Position numbers and translations under genes: made by a program. Below are positions 34,962 through 45,800 of a DNA stretch of 64,000 nucleotides, piece after piece. This DNA is from Diospyros lotus (Eukaryota > Streptophyta > Magnoliopsida > Ericales > Ebenaceae): NCBI RefSeq assembly GCF_014633365.1, contig NC_068352.1, positions 2,162,393-2,226,392 on the forward strand, given 5' to 3'. Each line of letters begins with the position of its first letter. Position 1 is the first letter of the stretch. The notes beneath the pieces are model-generated. The model had not been told where the DNA came from, ran no database searches, and saw only the letters and a program-made list of their open reading frames with translations.

Positions 34962-35604
34962 TGTAATACCCTGAGAGTCCAAAGAAGTTAGTATATATCG
35001 AGGATAGTGTAAGAAAGGAAACAACACCAGCTGGATACCTTTTGGGCTGAATGTTGGCAAAGAACTCCCAAGTTAAGCGTGCTTGACCTGGGGTAATCTA
35101 GGGATGGGTGACCCCCTTGGAAAGTTCGTGTAGGCCCATCAGGGTAAGTTGTTCCGGTCCTTCCTATCGCTCGAACGGGATGTTACAAATGGTATCAGAG
35201 CCGACCCCCGAGCCTCTGAGCGCGGTGGTGGGGCAAACCTCAGCGATGATGCTGAGTCCCCGAGGGGGGTGCGTGTAGGCACCTTAGGCGAATCTCACAT
35301 CGGCCATGCATCGGGGGGAGATTTGGGACCGGTTGTAAGGTCGCATGACGAGGACGTCATGTGCTCGAGGGGGGAGAATGTAATACCCCGAGAGCCCAGA
35401 GAAGTTAGTATATATCGAGGATTGTGTAAGAAATGAAACAACACCAGCTAGATACCTTTTGGGCTGAATGTTGGCAAAGAACTCTCAAGTTAAGCGTGCT
35501 TGACCTGGGGTTATCCAGGGATGGGTGACCCCCTTGGGAAGTTCGTGTAGGCCCATTAGGGTAAGTTGTTCCAGTCCTTCCTATCGCTCGAACAGAATAT
35601 TACA
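34962..35604 (+). mobile_element. Cassandra TRIM retrotransposon, complete, copy 2
   Basis: This 643-bp element has two 226-bp LTRs (34,962-35,187 and 35,379-35,604), GGTATCAGAGCC just inside the 5' LTR, a 191-bp internal region and a polypurine tract (GAGGGGGGAGA). The TSD is TAAAA (34,957-34,961 and 35,605-35,609). LTRs contain the 5S rRNA-like block (about 35,027-35,133 and 35,441-35,550) with AAGTTAAGCGTGCTTG and GGATGGGTGACCCCCTTGG. It has no coding capacity; the 95-codon frame at 35,149-35,436 spans LTR and internal region and is not a gene. Confidence 0.92.
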
Positions 35605-36523
35605 TAAAAGATCCATATATCGTTTGCTTAAACACAAACTAAGTATGCTAACGTAGTTGATTCACCTCAATAGATAGGGAGTTTGAAATATTGGAATTGT
35701 AAATTTGATTTTACTTCCATATAAAACTATAAATCAACTATATCTATTCTCCGATTAATCCTGTGCGTTCACCCATGCCAAGTAGTTGCTTGTGTTAAAA
35801 AAAAAAAAAGAAACACAAACTAAATATAGGAAAAGAAGATGAGACCTATGGGAAATTTGGAAAAATAAGATTCTCAGTACGAAACTTTGCAACAATAAGA
35901 CACTTTAAAAATCTTTGCAAAATTAGGACTTTTGAATGTGTATTAGACAAAAATACCCCCACTTTTCAGTTGACTCTCTCTCCGTGTTCTTCCTTCTTCT
36001 TTTTTAATAGGTCTTTCCTTCTCTCTCTGTTACTCTATATATAAAGTACATATATATATATTTATCTACTATTTTTTTTCTTTAACCACTCTCTATAACC
36101 TAAATATATGTATATATATTGTTCACGTTCAATGATTGAGTTCAAGAGATGTGGGTCTCTTTCCTTCTCTTTCCATTGTGTATGTATTATACATGTACTG
36201 TGTGTTTTTGCATTAATGGGAGAGGAGAAGAATCAGATGGCGGCCATGTATAGAAAAAAGAGTAAAACGACCTCAGTGACGGCCATGGCGTTGCTGATAT
36301 ATCGGTTAACAGATATCAATTAACAATTAATAAATATTTGTTAAAATATTAAAAATTTGAATTTAAATTGAATTAACATTAATTAGTTTAATTAATTTTT
36401 TTATCTTCAGTTCAATTTATTCTAGGTATTCTAAAAGTTTGAATTTTTCATTTGGTTTGAAGACTAATATTCTATAAATGAGAATCGAAGGAAACAGTAA
36501 TTGTGAATGGAGTGGTTATTAAG

Positions 36524-37723
36524 TAGGGATGACAATTGCAACTGAAATCGTGGGGAATCGAACCGAAACCGAACCAGTCAACGCGGTTAAAAATCGTTTG
36601 ACTGGGTAATGGTTTGGTTCGGGGAAAAACCGAACACTGTTTCAATGGATATGGTTTGGTTATGGTTTTCACTAAAACCAAACCAAAACCCGAACTGAAT
36701 GGTGGGTAACCGAACCAAACCGAATATATATAATATATTATATATATAATATAATATATATATAATATATATTATATACAACCCCGTCCACTTGAGCCCA
36801 GCCCACCTGAGACTAGCCCACCCTAGCCCAATTGCCTTGCTTGCAAACCCTTCTCCCCTTCTCTTCTCCTTTCTCTCTCAACCTCGCTCTCACTCTCTCT
36901 CACCCTCGCTACCTCTCGCTCGTCCGCCCGCTCTCGCCCTTGCTCTCTACATGTCTCTTGCTCTTGCTCGCTCTCGCTGGATCTCTCTTGCTCTCGCTAG
37001 GGCTTGGCCTCTCTTGCTCTCGCTCGCCCTCGATCTCTCTCACCCCTTCTGCCTCATTTCTCTTGCTCCTCCGTGTGAGCTCGCCAATCGCCCTCGCTCT
37101 CTGCATCTCTCTTGCTCTCACTTGCTCTCGCTAGGGCTTGGCCCCTCTTGCTCTCGCTTGCCCTCGATCTCTCTCACCCTCGTTGCCTCTCACTCTCTGC
37201 CTCATCTCTCTTCATATTAATTTATTTTTTATATTTATAATTTTGTTAGATGGAGTTGGCTCATTCATTTCAGATGGATATGCATCAATTTACGAAGAAT
37301 ATATTAATGTTGTTGATGAAAGTATTAACTTTCGTAACTAATTTTTTTAGCTTACATTACAATTTAATTATGCACATATTAATTTATTGATCTTAACAAT
37401 TGTAGGTTTGGAAATGTGATTTTATATCCAATAAGTTTTGTAACTTTATGCAAGAATAAGGTAACTTTATTAGAATTTATCTTTGTTTGTTGTGAAATTA
37501 TCAAAAAAAATTATGAATGCTATCTGTCTTTGTTTGTTGATATGGATTAAACTAAAAAAACTATGGTTAAACTGAAACCGAACCGAAATCGAATGATTTG
37601 GTTATGGTTTTAAATTTTTAAAACCAAATGGGTAATGGTTTGGTTTTGGTTTTAGTAATTTAAGTTTGGTTTGGTTATGGTTTTGACAAAAACCAAAACC
37701 AAATCGAACCATTTCCAACCCTA
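36524..37723. mobile_element. hAT-like element nested in the Mutator-like arm
   Basis: This 1,200-bp element starts TAGGGATGACAAT and ends TTTCCAACCCTA, with perfect 8-bp TSDs TTATTAAG (36,516-36,523 and 37,724-37,731). An uninterrupted copy of the site is in the same host element at about 38,305-38,320 (GTGGTTATTAATGTACC). Subterminal regions are full of AACCGAAACCAAACC-type repeats in inverted order. It carries a 380-bp C+T-rich stretch (36,830-37,215) of repeated CTCTTGCTCTCGCT units and, after it, a short exon-like frame (about 37,240-37,341). No intact transposase. Confidence 0.85.
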
Positions 37724-37852
37724 TTATTAAGGTACAATTTACTTAGAACAAACTTAGTTAATTACTTTCAATTTGATTATTTTGATAAGAAAGAAGATAG
37801 AGGGTTTATATATAAAAATATTTTGATAAATTTTTTATATTTTAACAGATAT

Positions 37853-38560
37853 CTGTTATGAATCTCGATTAACCAATATCATATTGGTTAATCGATATCT
37901 GTTAATAACTGATATCGATTAACCGGCATTTGTTAACAATCGATATTGATTAATCGATATCTGTTAACAACCGATATCGCATAACTGACATCTGTTAATA
38001 ACCGATATCTCTTAACCGGCATCTGTTAACCACCGATATCAGTGAAGCGATATCTGTTAATCGATATCCTTAGCAGTTATTATTTAATCGATATCTGTTA
38101 AAGATATCTATTAAACAAATATCGGTTAAAAATATCAAAATTTTGAATTTGAATTGAATTAACATTAATTAATTTGATTCAATTTTTTTTTTAATCTTCA
38201 GTTCAATTTAATTTGGGTATTATAAAAGTTTAAATTTTCCATTTGATTTGAAGACTAATATTCTGTAAATGATAATCGAAGGAAACAGTAATCATGAATG
38301 AAGTGGTTATTAATGTACCATTTACTTAGAGAAATTGAGTTAATTACGTTCAATTCAATTCGATTAACAGATATTGGTTAACAGATATTGCTTAACAATA
38401 TCAGTCGTTAACAGATGTCAGTTAAGCGATATCGATTGTTAATTGATATTGATTAAGCGATATCGGTTGTTAACTGATATCGATTAACCGATATCAGTTG
38501 TTAATAGATATTGATTAACCGATATGATATTGGTTAATCGAGATCCATAACAGATATCTG
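37853..38560. repeat. GATATC/GTTAAC palindromic repeat array
   Basis: Two blocks (37,853-38,130 and about 38,350-38,560) contain some 25 degenerate copies of CGATATCTGTTAAC-like units about 20-25 bp apart, combining GATATC and GTTAAC palindromes in both orientations. Single copies also sit in the arms (about 36,298-36,320 and 38,790-38,842). Between the blocks, 38,130-38,345 is a direct copy of left-arm sequence 36,340-36,520. Confidence 0.85.
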
Positions 38561-39672
38561 TTAAAATATCAAAAATTTATCAAAATATTTTTATATATAA
38601 ATCCTCTATCTTTTTTCTTATCAAAATAATCGAATTGAACGTAATTAACTAAGTTTGTTCTAAGTAAATTGTAACATAATAACCACTCTATTCACAATTA
38701 CTGTTTGAATTTCTCATTTGAAAATTCTGTTAAATTAATTAATTAATGTTAATTCAATTTAAATTCAAAATTTTAATATTTTAACTGATATTTATTAACT
38801 GTTAATCGATATCTGTTAATTGATATCAATTAACTGATATATCGGCAACGTCATGGTCGTCGCTGCGGTCGCTTTACTTTTTTTTCTGTACATGGCCGTC
38901 ATTTGGTTCTTCTCCTCTCCCATCAACGCAAAAACACACAGTACATGTATAATACATATATACACAATGGAAAGAAAAGGAGAGAGACCCACGTACCTTA
39001 AACTCAATTATTGAACATGAACAATATATACACAAATATTTAGGTTATAGAGAATGGTTAAAGAAAAAAAATAATAGGTAAATATATATGTATATTTTAT
39101 ATATAGAATAATAGAGAGAGAAGGAAATACCTGCTAAAAAGGAAGAAGAGAGAGAGAGAGTAAACTGAAAAGTGGGGATATTTTTATCCAAATTCGAAAG
39201 TTCTAGTTTTACAAAGATTGTTAAGGTCTCTTATTTTTGCAAAGTTTCCTACTAAGAGTCCTATTTTTCCAAATGTCCCGAGACCTATAAAGCCACCGCT
39301 CTCACCCCATTGTAGGTGTGAAAAGTTTTTGAGGACCAAAGGGGCACCGACTCTCTCCCAGGGGAAGCCCCACTAATGGAGTCTGCGTCTGCAGGGGATG
39401 ATTTGGGGAATTTATTAACACAAAATTATTTATGGGTCAGAGAAGAAGGTGGTTCTGGTTGGTGGGTCTTGCTCAATTTTCTCTACACACCATCTTCCTT
39501 GTCCCCACTCCAATCCCGGAACCCTCCACCATTTGCGAGAGAGAGAGAGAGAGGGCAAGAAAGTTACTGGTAAACAGAAAACCAATTTAAAAGATAATTG
39601 AAATTCTTGCAGATACGGCAGCAATATAGTTGCTGCTTTCTTCCTTCGCTTTAAAGTCGACACCATCCACAG

Positions 39673-39678
<6 letters not shown>

Positions 39679-39710
<32 letters not shown>
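39679..39710. repeat. (GA)n microsatellite in 5' leader
   Basis: About sixteen GA units 117 bp before the galactosyltransferase ATG. A shorter GA run is at 39,537-39,553 and a (GAC)n run lies at 39,809-39,826. GA/CT repeats are common in plant 5' leaders. No transcription start can be placed from sequence alone. Confidence 0.85.
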
Positions 39711-39715
<5 letters not shown>

Positions 39716-39827
39716 CTTCAGATCTGTGTCTGAGTTTCTTCTTGACTCGGGTTGACTCGATTTGGAATGGTTCCTTCTACAGCTTAACTCTCAACTGGTT
39801 AAAGAGAAGACGACGACGACGACGACA

Positions 39828-42800
39828 ATGTCTTGGAAGAGCAGAGGAGCCGAGACAACTTCGAAGAGTGTTGTTTCGCGGAAACTGACTCTTCTGCTCT
39901 GTATCGGATGCTTCTGCGCCGGAATGCTCTTCACCGACAGGTGGGCTTCGATCTGTCTTTGTTTGAGTTCGCAATTCAATTCGTTTCTTCTATTGGTTCA
40001 TATAGCGAATGCGTTAATTTAATGAAGTGGGTTCCGAATTTCGCGTTCGTATTTAGGAATTTTGGCTTCTAGTAACGTTTGTAGTCGCTATATAAGAATT
40101 TTGACTTGGAAATCGTGAGAATCTTTCTTTGTTTCCGCTCTCATCGGTGTAGGTTTTTGTCAATTTGCTGTGCTATGGACTTGTGATTGCGTCGAATTTG
40201 CTATTATTGGCCATGGTTGGGCGTCATTCATGCTATTTTTTCTCTATTTTGAGTCTAGTTGTAGGTATTGATTTATATCCAATTGAATATAAAGATTTGG
40301 AAGGATCCAAGGTTTTGTTACCAATTTACAGGTTCCATCCGAGCTGAGGTTTGAATGTTAGACTTAGTACTATATCTGCCATGTTCTCGTTTCTGCGGGT
40401 GAAAGGATAATGCTAATTATGTAGTTAATTCTTCTGACACCTTAATCCTTAGGTTACCTTGTTTTATTTTCTTTTTGTCACGACAGATTGAATGCTGCAA
40501 TTTTATCTTATGATGACCAAAGCCTTCCCTACATGCTTACTAGAAAAAACCCAAAAAAGAAAAAGTGACAAAACGAAGCCTCATAATGAGGAAGACATCG
40601 TATGAATGTGTAAAATATTTTTTAGGATTATTATTGTTGGCAAATTGCATAAACAAAATATTTGAATTCTAATCCCCTGTTGCATTGATGCTGATACCAG
40701 TGTCTAAGTGTGAGGATTTGTTCCATCTCAGATTCGCCAGTGATTATAAATATACAGTTGTGGACTAATTCTATATATTTTGGCAATATGTACAAGATTG
40801 ACATATTGTTGACAGCTTGTTTAAAGGTCTCTAGGAAATCTTGAAGATGCATAATAGAGGTTTTGTAGGAGTGTCAAGATCAAAGTCGTTAAGCAATAGT
40901 CCTTCTTTCTATGATCAAGATTAAAGGGTGGTGATTCTATTTCAGTTCTTGATAGACTCAGAAGTCCCTTGGATTCAACACTTGAGCAATTGTTATTCAA
41001 TTGAATCCTCGACCTGCTATGAAGTCAGAGAAACTTAGTTGATACAAGAAGAGCACACCACCTAAGGATCGATAGGGACTTAAATAACTGTTGGGTTTAT
41101 AGATTGTTTCTGATAGCAGTATTTAGCTGAACCAAATTCCATAAAATTTTCCTTTACGGTCCTTATAAGGTTTTCTGCATAAAAATTCTTTTTACACGTG
41201 ATTGGTTGTAAATGTTTTAATTGAATAATTAATTAATTTAACCAATACACTAAGCCTCCGCATTATTGGTAAGGCATAGTAGATAGTGAATAATTAATTT
41301 AACCAATACACTAAGCCTCCACATTATTGGCGAGGCATAGTAGATAGTGAATTATTCATTTATTTATTTTCTCAATTGGTACCATACCATACATATTTCT
41401 TTTCAACATCGTTTGCTTCTTGGGATGCCAGATGAGTGAAAGAAAAGTACTTTGGTTCCTATATACAAGAACAAAGGAGATGTTCAAAACTGTGAAAATT
41501 ACAGAGGAATTAAGTTAATGAGCCATACCATGAAACTTTGGGAGAGAGTAATAAAGTAGAGACCCAGAAAAGAAACAGATGTCTCGAAAAATTAGTTTGG
41601 TTTCATGCCTGGTAGGTCAATAATGAAAGCTATATACCTACTGAGGCACCTAATGGAAAGATATCAGGATCATCAGAAGGACTTGCATATGGTGTTTATA
41701 GATTTAGAAAAGTCCTATGATAAGGTCCCTAGAGAAGTATTATGGAGGGTTTTAGAGAAGAAATGAGTCTGAATAGCCTATATACAAGTCCTTAAGGACA
41801 TGTATCACAGTGCAGAGACAAGGGTCAGAACAGGCAGAGGAGATACTGAACCGTTTAAAATTACAATAAGACTGCATCAAGCTTCTGCACTAAGTCCATA
41901 CTTATTTGCTTTAGTAATTGATGAACTCACTAAACACATTCAGACAGAGGTGCCATGGTGTATGCTATTTGCAGATAACATAGTGTTGGTGGATGAAACA
42001 AAAGAGAGTGAACACTAAACTTGAGTTGTGGAAAAACAATTTAGAATCTAAGGGATTTAAATTAAGTAGAAGGAAAACAGAATATATGGAATGCAAATTT
42101 AGTAAGAATACAAGAGTGGAGGATGTTATAATAAAATTAGAAGACCAAATTATACAAAGAAAATACCATTTTCGATATTTGGGATCAATCATTCAAAAAG
42201 ATGGAGAAATTCACGAGGATGTCACGCATAGAATTAAGGCAGGTTGGCTAAAATGGAAAAATACATCGAGAGTGTTATGTGATGGTAAAATCTCATTAAA
42301 ACTGAAAGGAAAATTTTATAGGACAACTATAAGACCAGTTTTGTTGTATGACTCAAAATGTTGGACAGTCAAATACCAGTATGACCAAAAGACGAGCGTA
42401 GTGGAGATGAGAATGCTAAGATGGATGTGCGACTATACAATAAAGATAAAATTAGAAATGAAATTATTCGTAATAAGGTAGAAGTAGTGCCAATCGAGAA
42501 GAAGATGAGAGAAACTAGACTAAGATGGTTCAGTTATGTGAGAAGAAGATCAAGAGACGTTTCTGTGAGAAGAGTTGATGAAATAGAACAATTAGTCAAA
42601 AAAAGAAGTAGAGGCAAATTCAAAAAGACTTTGGGAGAGACATTAAAGTTTGATATGAAGTGTATGGGCCTAAATGAAGATATGAAAAAAGACAAAAATA
42701 CATAGAAGTCTAGAATTCTTGTAGCCGACCCCACATAGTGGGATAAAGGTTGGATATGTTGTTGTGTTATTGTTGTTGTTGTATTGTTTGCTTCTTGGAA

Positions 42801-45800
42801 ACCTATATGCTTAAATCAATTTGGACCAAGTATATGTGGACCTTCTCTTCCTTTCTGTGTCTTGTTTTGGTCCAAGTGCCTCAGCTAACTGCACCACCTG
42901 ATGGTAGAACTTGGGCAGTGGGTTAAGTTTTCTGTTGTAAGCGAGAACTTAAGAGCTGCAGAGGTCCAAGTCTGCAAGCTAAGAGTTCTTGTCAGTGAGG
43001 TACTTGCACTTAAAACCATAGGAAGCAATCATCTATATCTGGGCCATGAATGGATACCATGTCATTCTGTACTTCTTCATTTAATTGGGTAGCGATACAT
43101 AGCTTCTTGCATATAGATGTTATTATAATCGCTAATCAGGGTGCCTTGGTAACAGGATGTGGACAGTGCCAGAAGCTAAAGGAATTCCAAGGAAAATGGG
43201 GAACGAAGATGAAAGGCTAAAAATTTTGGATGGGTGTGATCCAAATCTAGTGAGGACTTCTATTTACTGTTTTGAGAAATTTCTTTTCCGTAGTTTCTCA
43301 TTTGGAGGTTAATGGCATTCTAAATTGATTTCTCTTTTATGATTTTACCAGAAGGATGGAAAGGAAGAGTCAAAGGACATATTAGGGGAGGTGTCAAAAA
43401 CTCATCATGCTATACAGTAAGCTAACTAGTATTCTTTATAGCTGGAATTTGTTCAGGTTGAAAATACTTTAATTTATTCATTGACATTAATGTCAAATTT
43501 TTGGCTATATATGGTGTGCAGAACACTTGATAAAACAATTTCGAATTTAGAGATGGAATTAGCTGCTGCAAGGGCTGCCCAGGATTCTATTCTTACTGGT
43601 TCTCCCATATCTGGAGACTTGACGATTGCAGAGCCTACTAAGAAAAGAAAATATCTCATGGTCATAGGTATCAACACTGCTTTTAGCAGCCGAAAGAGAA
43701 GAGACTCAGTCCGTGCTACATGGATGCCACAAGGTTCCTAAAAGCCCCTCACTTTACTTAATTGCCTTCTGATTGCTTAATTTGGTACATGACTGCTACT
43801 ATTTTTTCAAATTTACTTGAAACAGGTGATAAAAGGAAGAAACTCGAGGAAGAAAAGGGTATCATAATCCGATTTGTAATAGGTCACAGGTAGGTGATGG
43901 TACAAGTTGATCGAGTATATCTATCTCTTATATTTAGTCACTTTTATGCTTTATCCATGAGCACTTTTGTCAATCAAATGCTTTTTACACATTAAAGCCT
44001 GGGATGTGGTCTTTGTTATCTTATCTTTTGGAAAATCATTTATTGGTTTCATAGAAGCTCTATTGGGAAGAGAAATGCAAATTAAATACTCAAGAAGTCT
44101 CGTGCCTGCAAATACTACTGCAATTGTAATTAATGGTCCAAAGTTTCTTGTTTGCCTCTGTAAGTACACTAGAGAACCATTGATAGGATTTGAGCAAACT
44201 AAATAGCAAAGTGGTGATGATGCAACTTAATTTTGAACACACGTGTCTCACCTTTTGTATTGTTCTTGGTGTGGATTTTGGTTTGGTGGGTACAGGTGGA
44301 TTAACTAGTTAGGTTTAAAAACTGTTTTATCTATTTGTGAGTACTTTTTTTGAATATTTTTATCATATTTATTATTTTTTACTTGAAAATAAAATGTAGG
44401 GGTCATGATTAAAATGCTTTGGACCAGTGAAAAGAGGATTGGTAGAAGCTTCTGCGAAGCAAGTGGATGAAAAAATGAAAGAAATTTGTAGCAAAAGAGG
44501 GAGAGGAAGACGACAAAAAAAAAAAAAATGGAGAGAAACTCTTGGACACGGCACAGGATATAGTAGCCTACTAGTCTTAGAGAAGTTTTGGCCACGGATA
44601 GAGATGCATGGAGGTCTAGAATTAAAGTAGCCAACCCCACTTACTATTCTCAGTATATAGGTTTGGTATTTTGTGCCTTATTTTCCTTGTTTGTTGAAGA
44701 GAATCCCTCCTGAAAATTGATAATAAGAATCCATTTCTCTTTTGTCTGTTTCATGATAACAAGAAATGAGAAAGATTCACTATTTTGCTCAAATGGAGGA
44801 AGTCAGTGCACAATTTAGGCCATAATATTTAAGAAATTGAGAATTTCTTGTGTGAATATTCATGTTGTATAATCTCTAGCATGACTTATGATGGATTCAA
44901 ATTAATTTTCTCCCTCCTTTCCATTTGGTCATTTGGGTACCAGTGCTACTTCAGGTGGTATTCTTGATAGAGCTATTGAAGCAGAAGATAGGAAGCACGG
45001 AGACTTTTTGAGGCTGGTACTGATGTTCTGTCTTGTTTTGTTTACTTTTTTTGATATTAGATGTATCAACCATTTGTTACCTCCACGCTACTGCTTGCTG
45101 TCTCTCACATACTCTTGCACGGACCTTCATTCACATTCATTTTCTTGAACACACGTTGGTGCAGATTCGCAACACACACACAGCACAGAGTCTTTTATAC
45201 ATCTGTCCAGAAGAGTGGCTTAAGGAATGTGTACTAGTGCATTTTTAGTCAAAGAAAGCTTGATTTTCCCTAATCAGCCATGTTACAATATGACTAGGAA
45301 CATGTTGAGGGGTATCTTGAACTGTCAGCCAAGACAAAGGCATATTTCACTACAGCTGCGGCTCTGTGGGATGCAGATTTCTATGTCAAGGTTGATGATG
45401 ATGTTCATGTAAATATAGGTAAATATGTGGATATAAACTAACCTTCTCTGAAAGTGGATAATGGATTTTCTCTGTATTTTCTTATTTATGTCGAGAATTC
45501 CTCTAATTATTTGGTCTTCTTGAACTAACTTTTCTTTTTTTCTTTTTTTTCTTTTTGGTTCTCTTATAACCCACTTTTCTTGTTAAACAGTAGAATACAT
45601 ATATTTTATGCAACCCACTGTCCATAACCTTCTCATGATTCTTGGTTAGATGTTAAAAGTATTGTTTTTGTTTTTTTTAGTATCGGCACAACCTAACATG
45701 AACTATGCATCCTTGTATACCATAATATAGACATCCCTGAAAGAAAAATGACAATAAATCTTGCACTCGGATTTGGTATATAACAGTTTTTTTTTTATGT

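Larger units (their letters stand above)
35850..39279. mobile_element. Non-autonomous Mutator-like palindromic element
   Basis: The element is 3,430 bp with long terminal inverted repeats. The ends are GGGAAATTTGGAAAAATA on the left and its complement TATTTTTCCAAATGTCCC-like on the right. A perfect 9-bp TSD, GAGACCTAT (35,841-35,849 and 39,280-39,288), is typical of Mutator superfamily insertions. The inverted arms extend far inwards: 35,850-36,515 plus 37,732-37,880 on the left pair with about 38,530-39,279 on the right, the left arm being split by a nested hAT element. No transposase is present. Both arms contain a mirrored short frame (36,108-36,323 plus, 38,816-39,007 minus), explained by arm identity. 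The right end lies 548 bp before the ATG of the galactosyltransferase gene. Confidence 0.9.

Noticed and set aside
35149..35436. 95-codon open frame
   Set aside because: It crosses from Cassandra LTR through the primer-binding site into the 3' LTR, so it is not a gene.
35640..35840. SINE-like stretch ending in an A-run (about 35,795-35,810)
   Set aside because: No convincing A or B box and no direct repeats around it.
36792..37220. Open frame of 142 codons rich in Leu, Ser, Ala and Pro
   Set aside because: It is a translation of the C+T-rich repeat inside the hAT-like element; other frames over the same stretch are equally open, and no domain is visible.
36108..39007. Two similar short frames (36,108-36,323 plus; 38,816-39,007 minus) sharing MGEEKNQM and RKKSK
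   Set aside because: Their similarity follows from lying in the inverted arms of the Mutator-like element; silent and replacement differences look alike and there is no domain.
39376..39573. 65-codon frame upstream of the galactosyltransferase
   Set aside because: Could be an upstream ORF if the transcript starts before 39,376, but the start site is unknown and there is no recognisable product.
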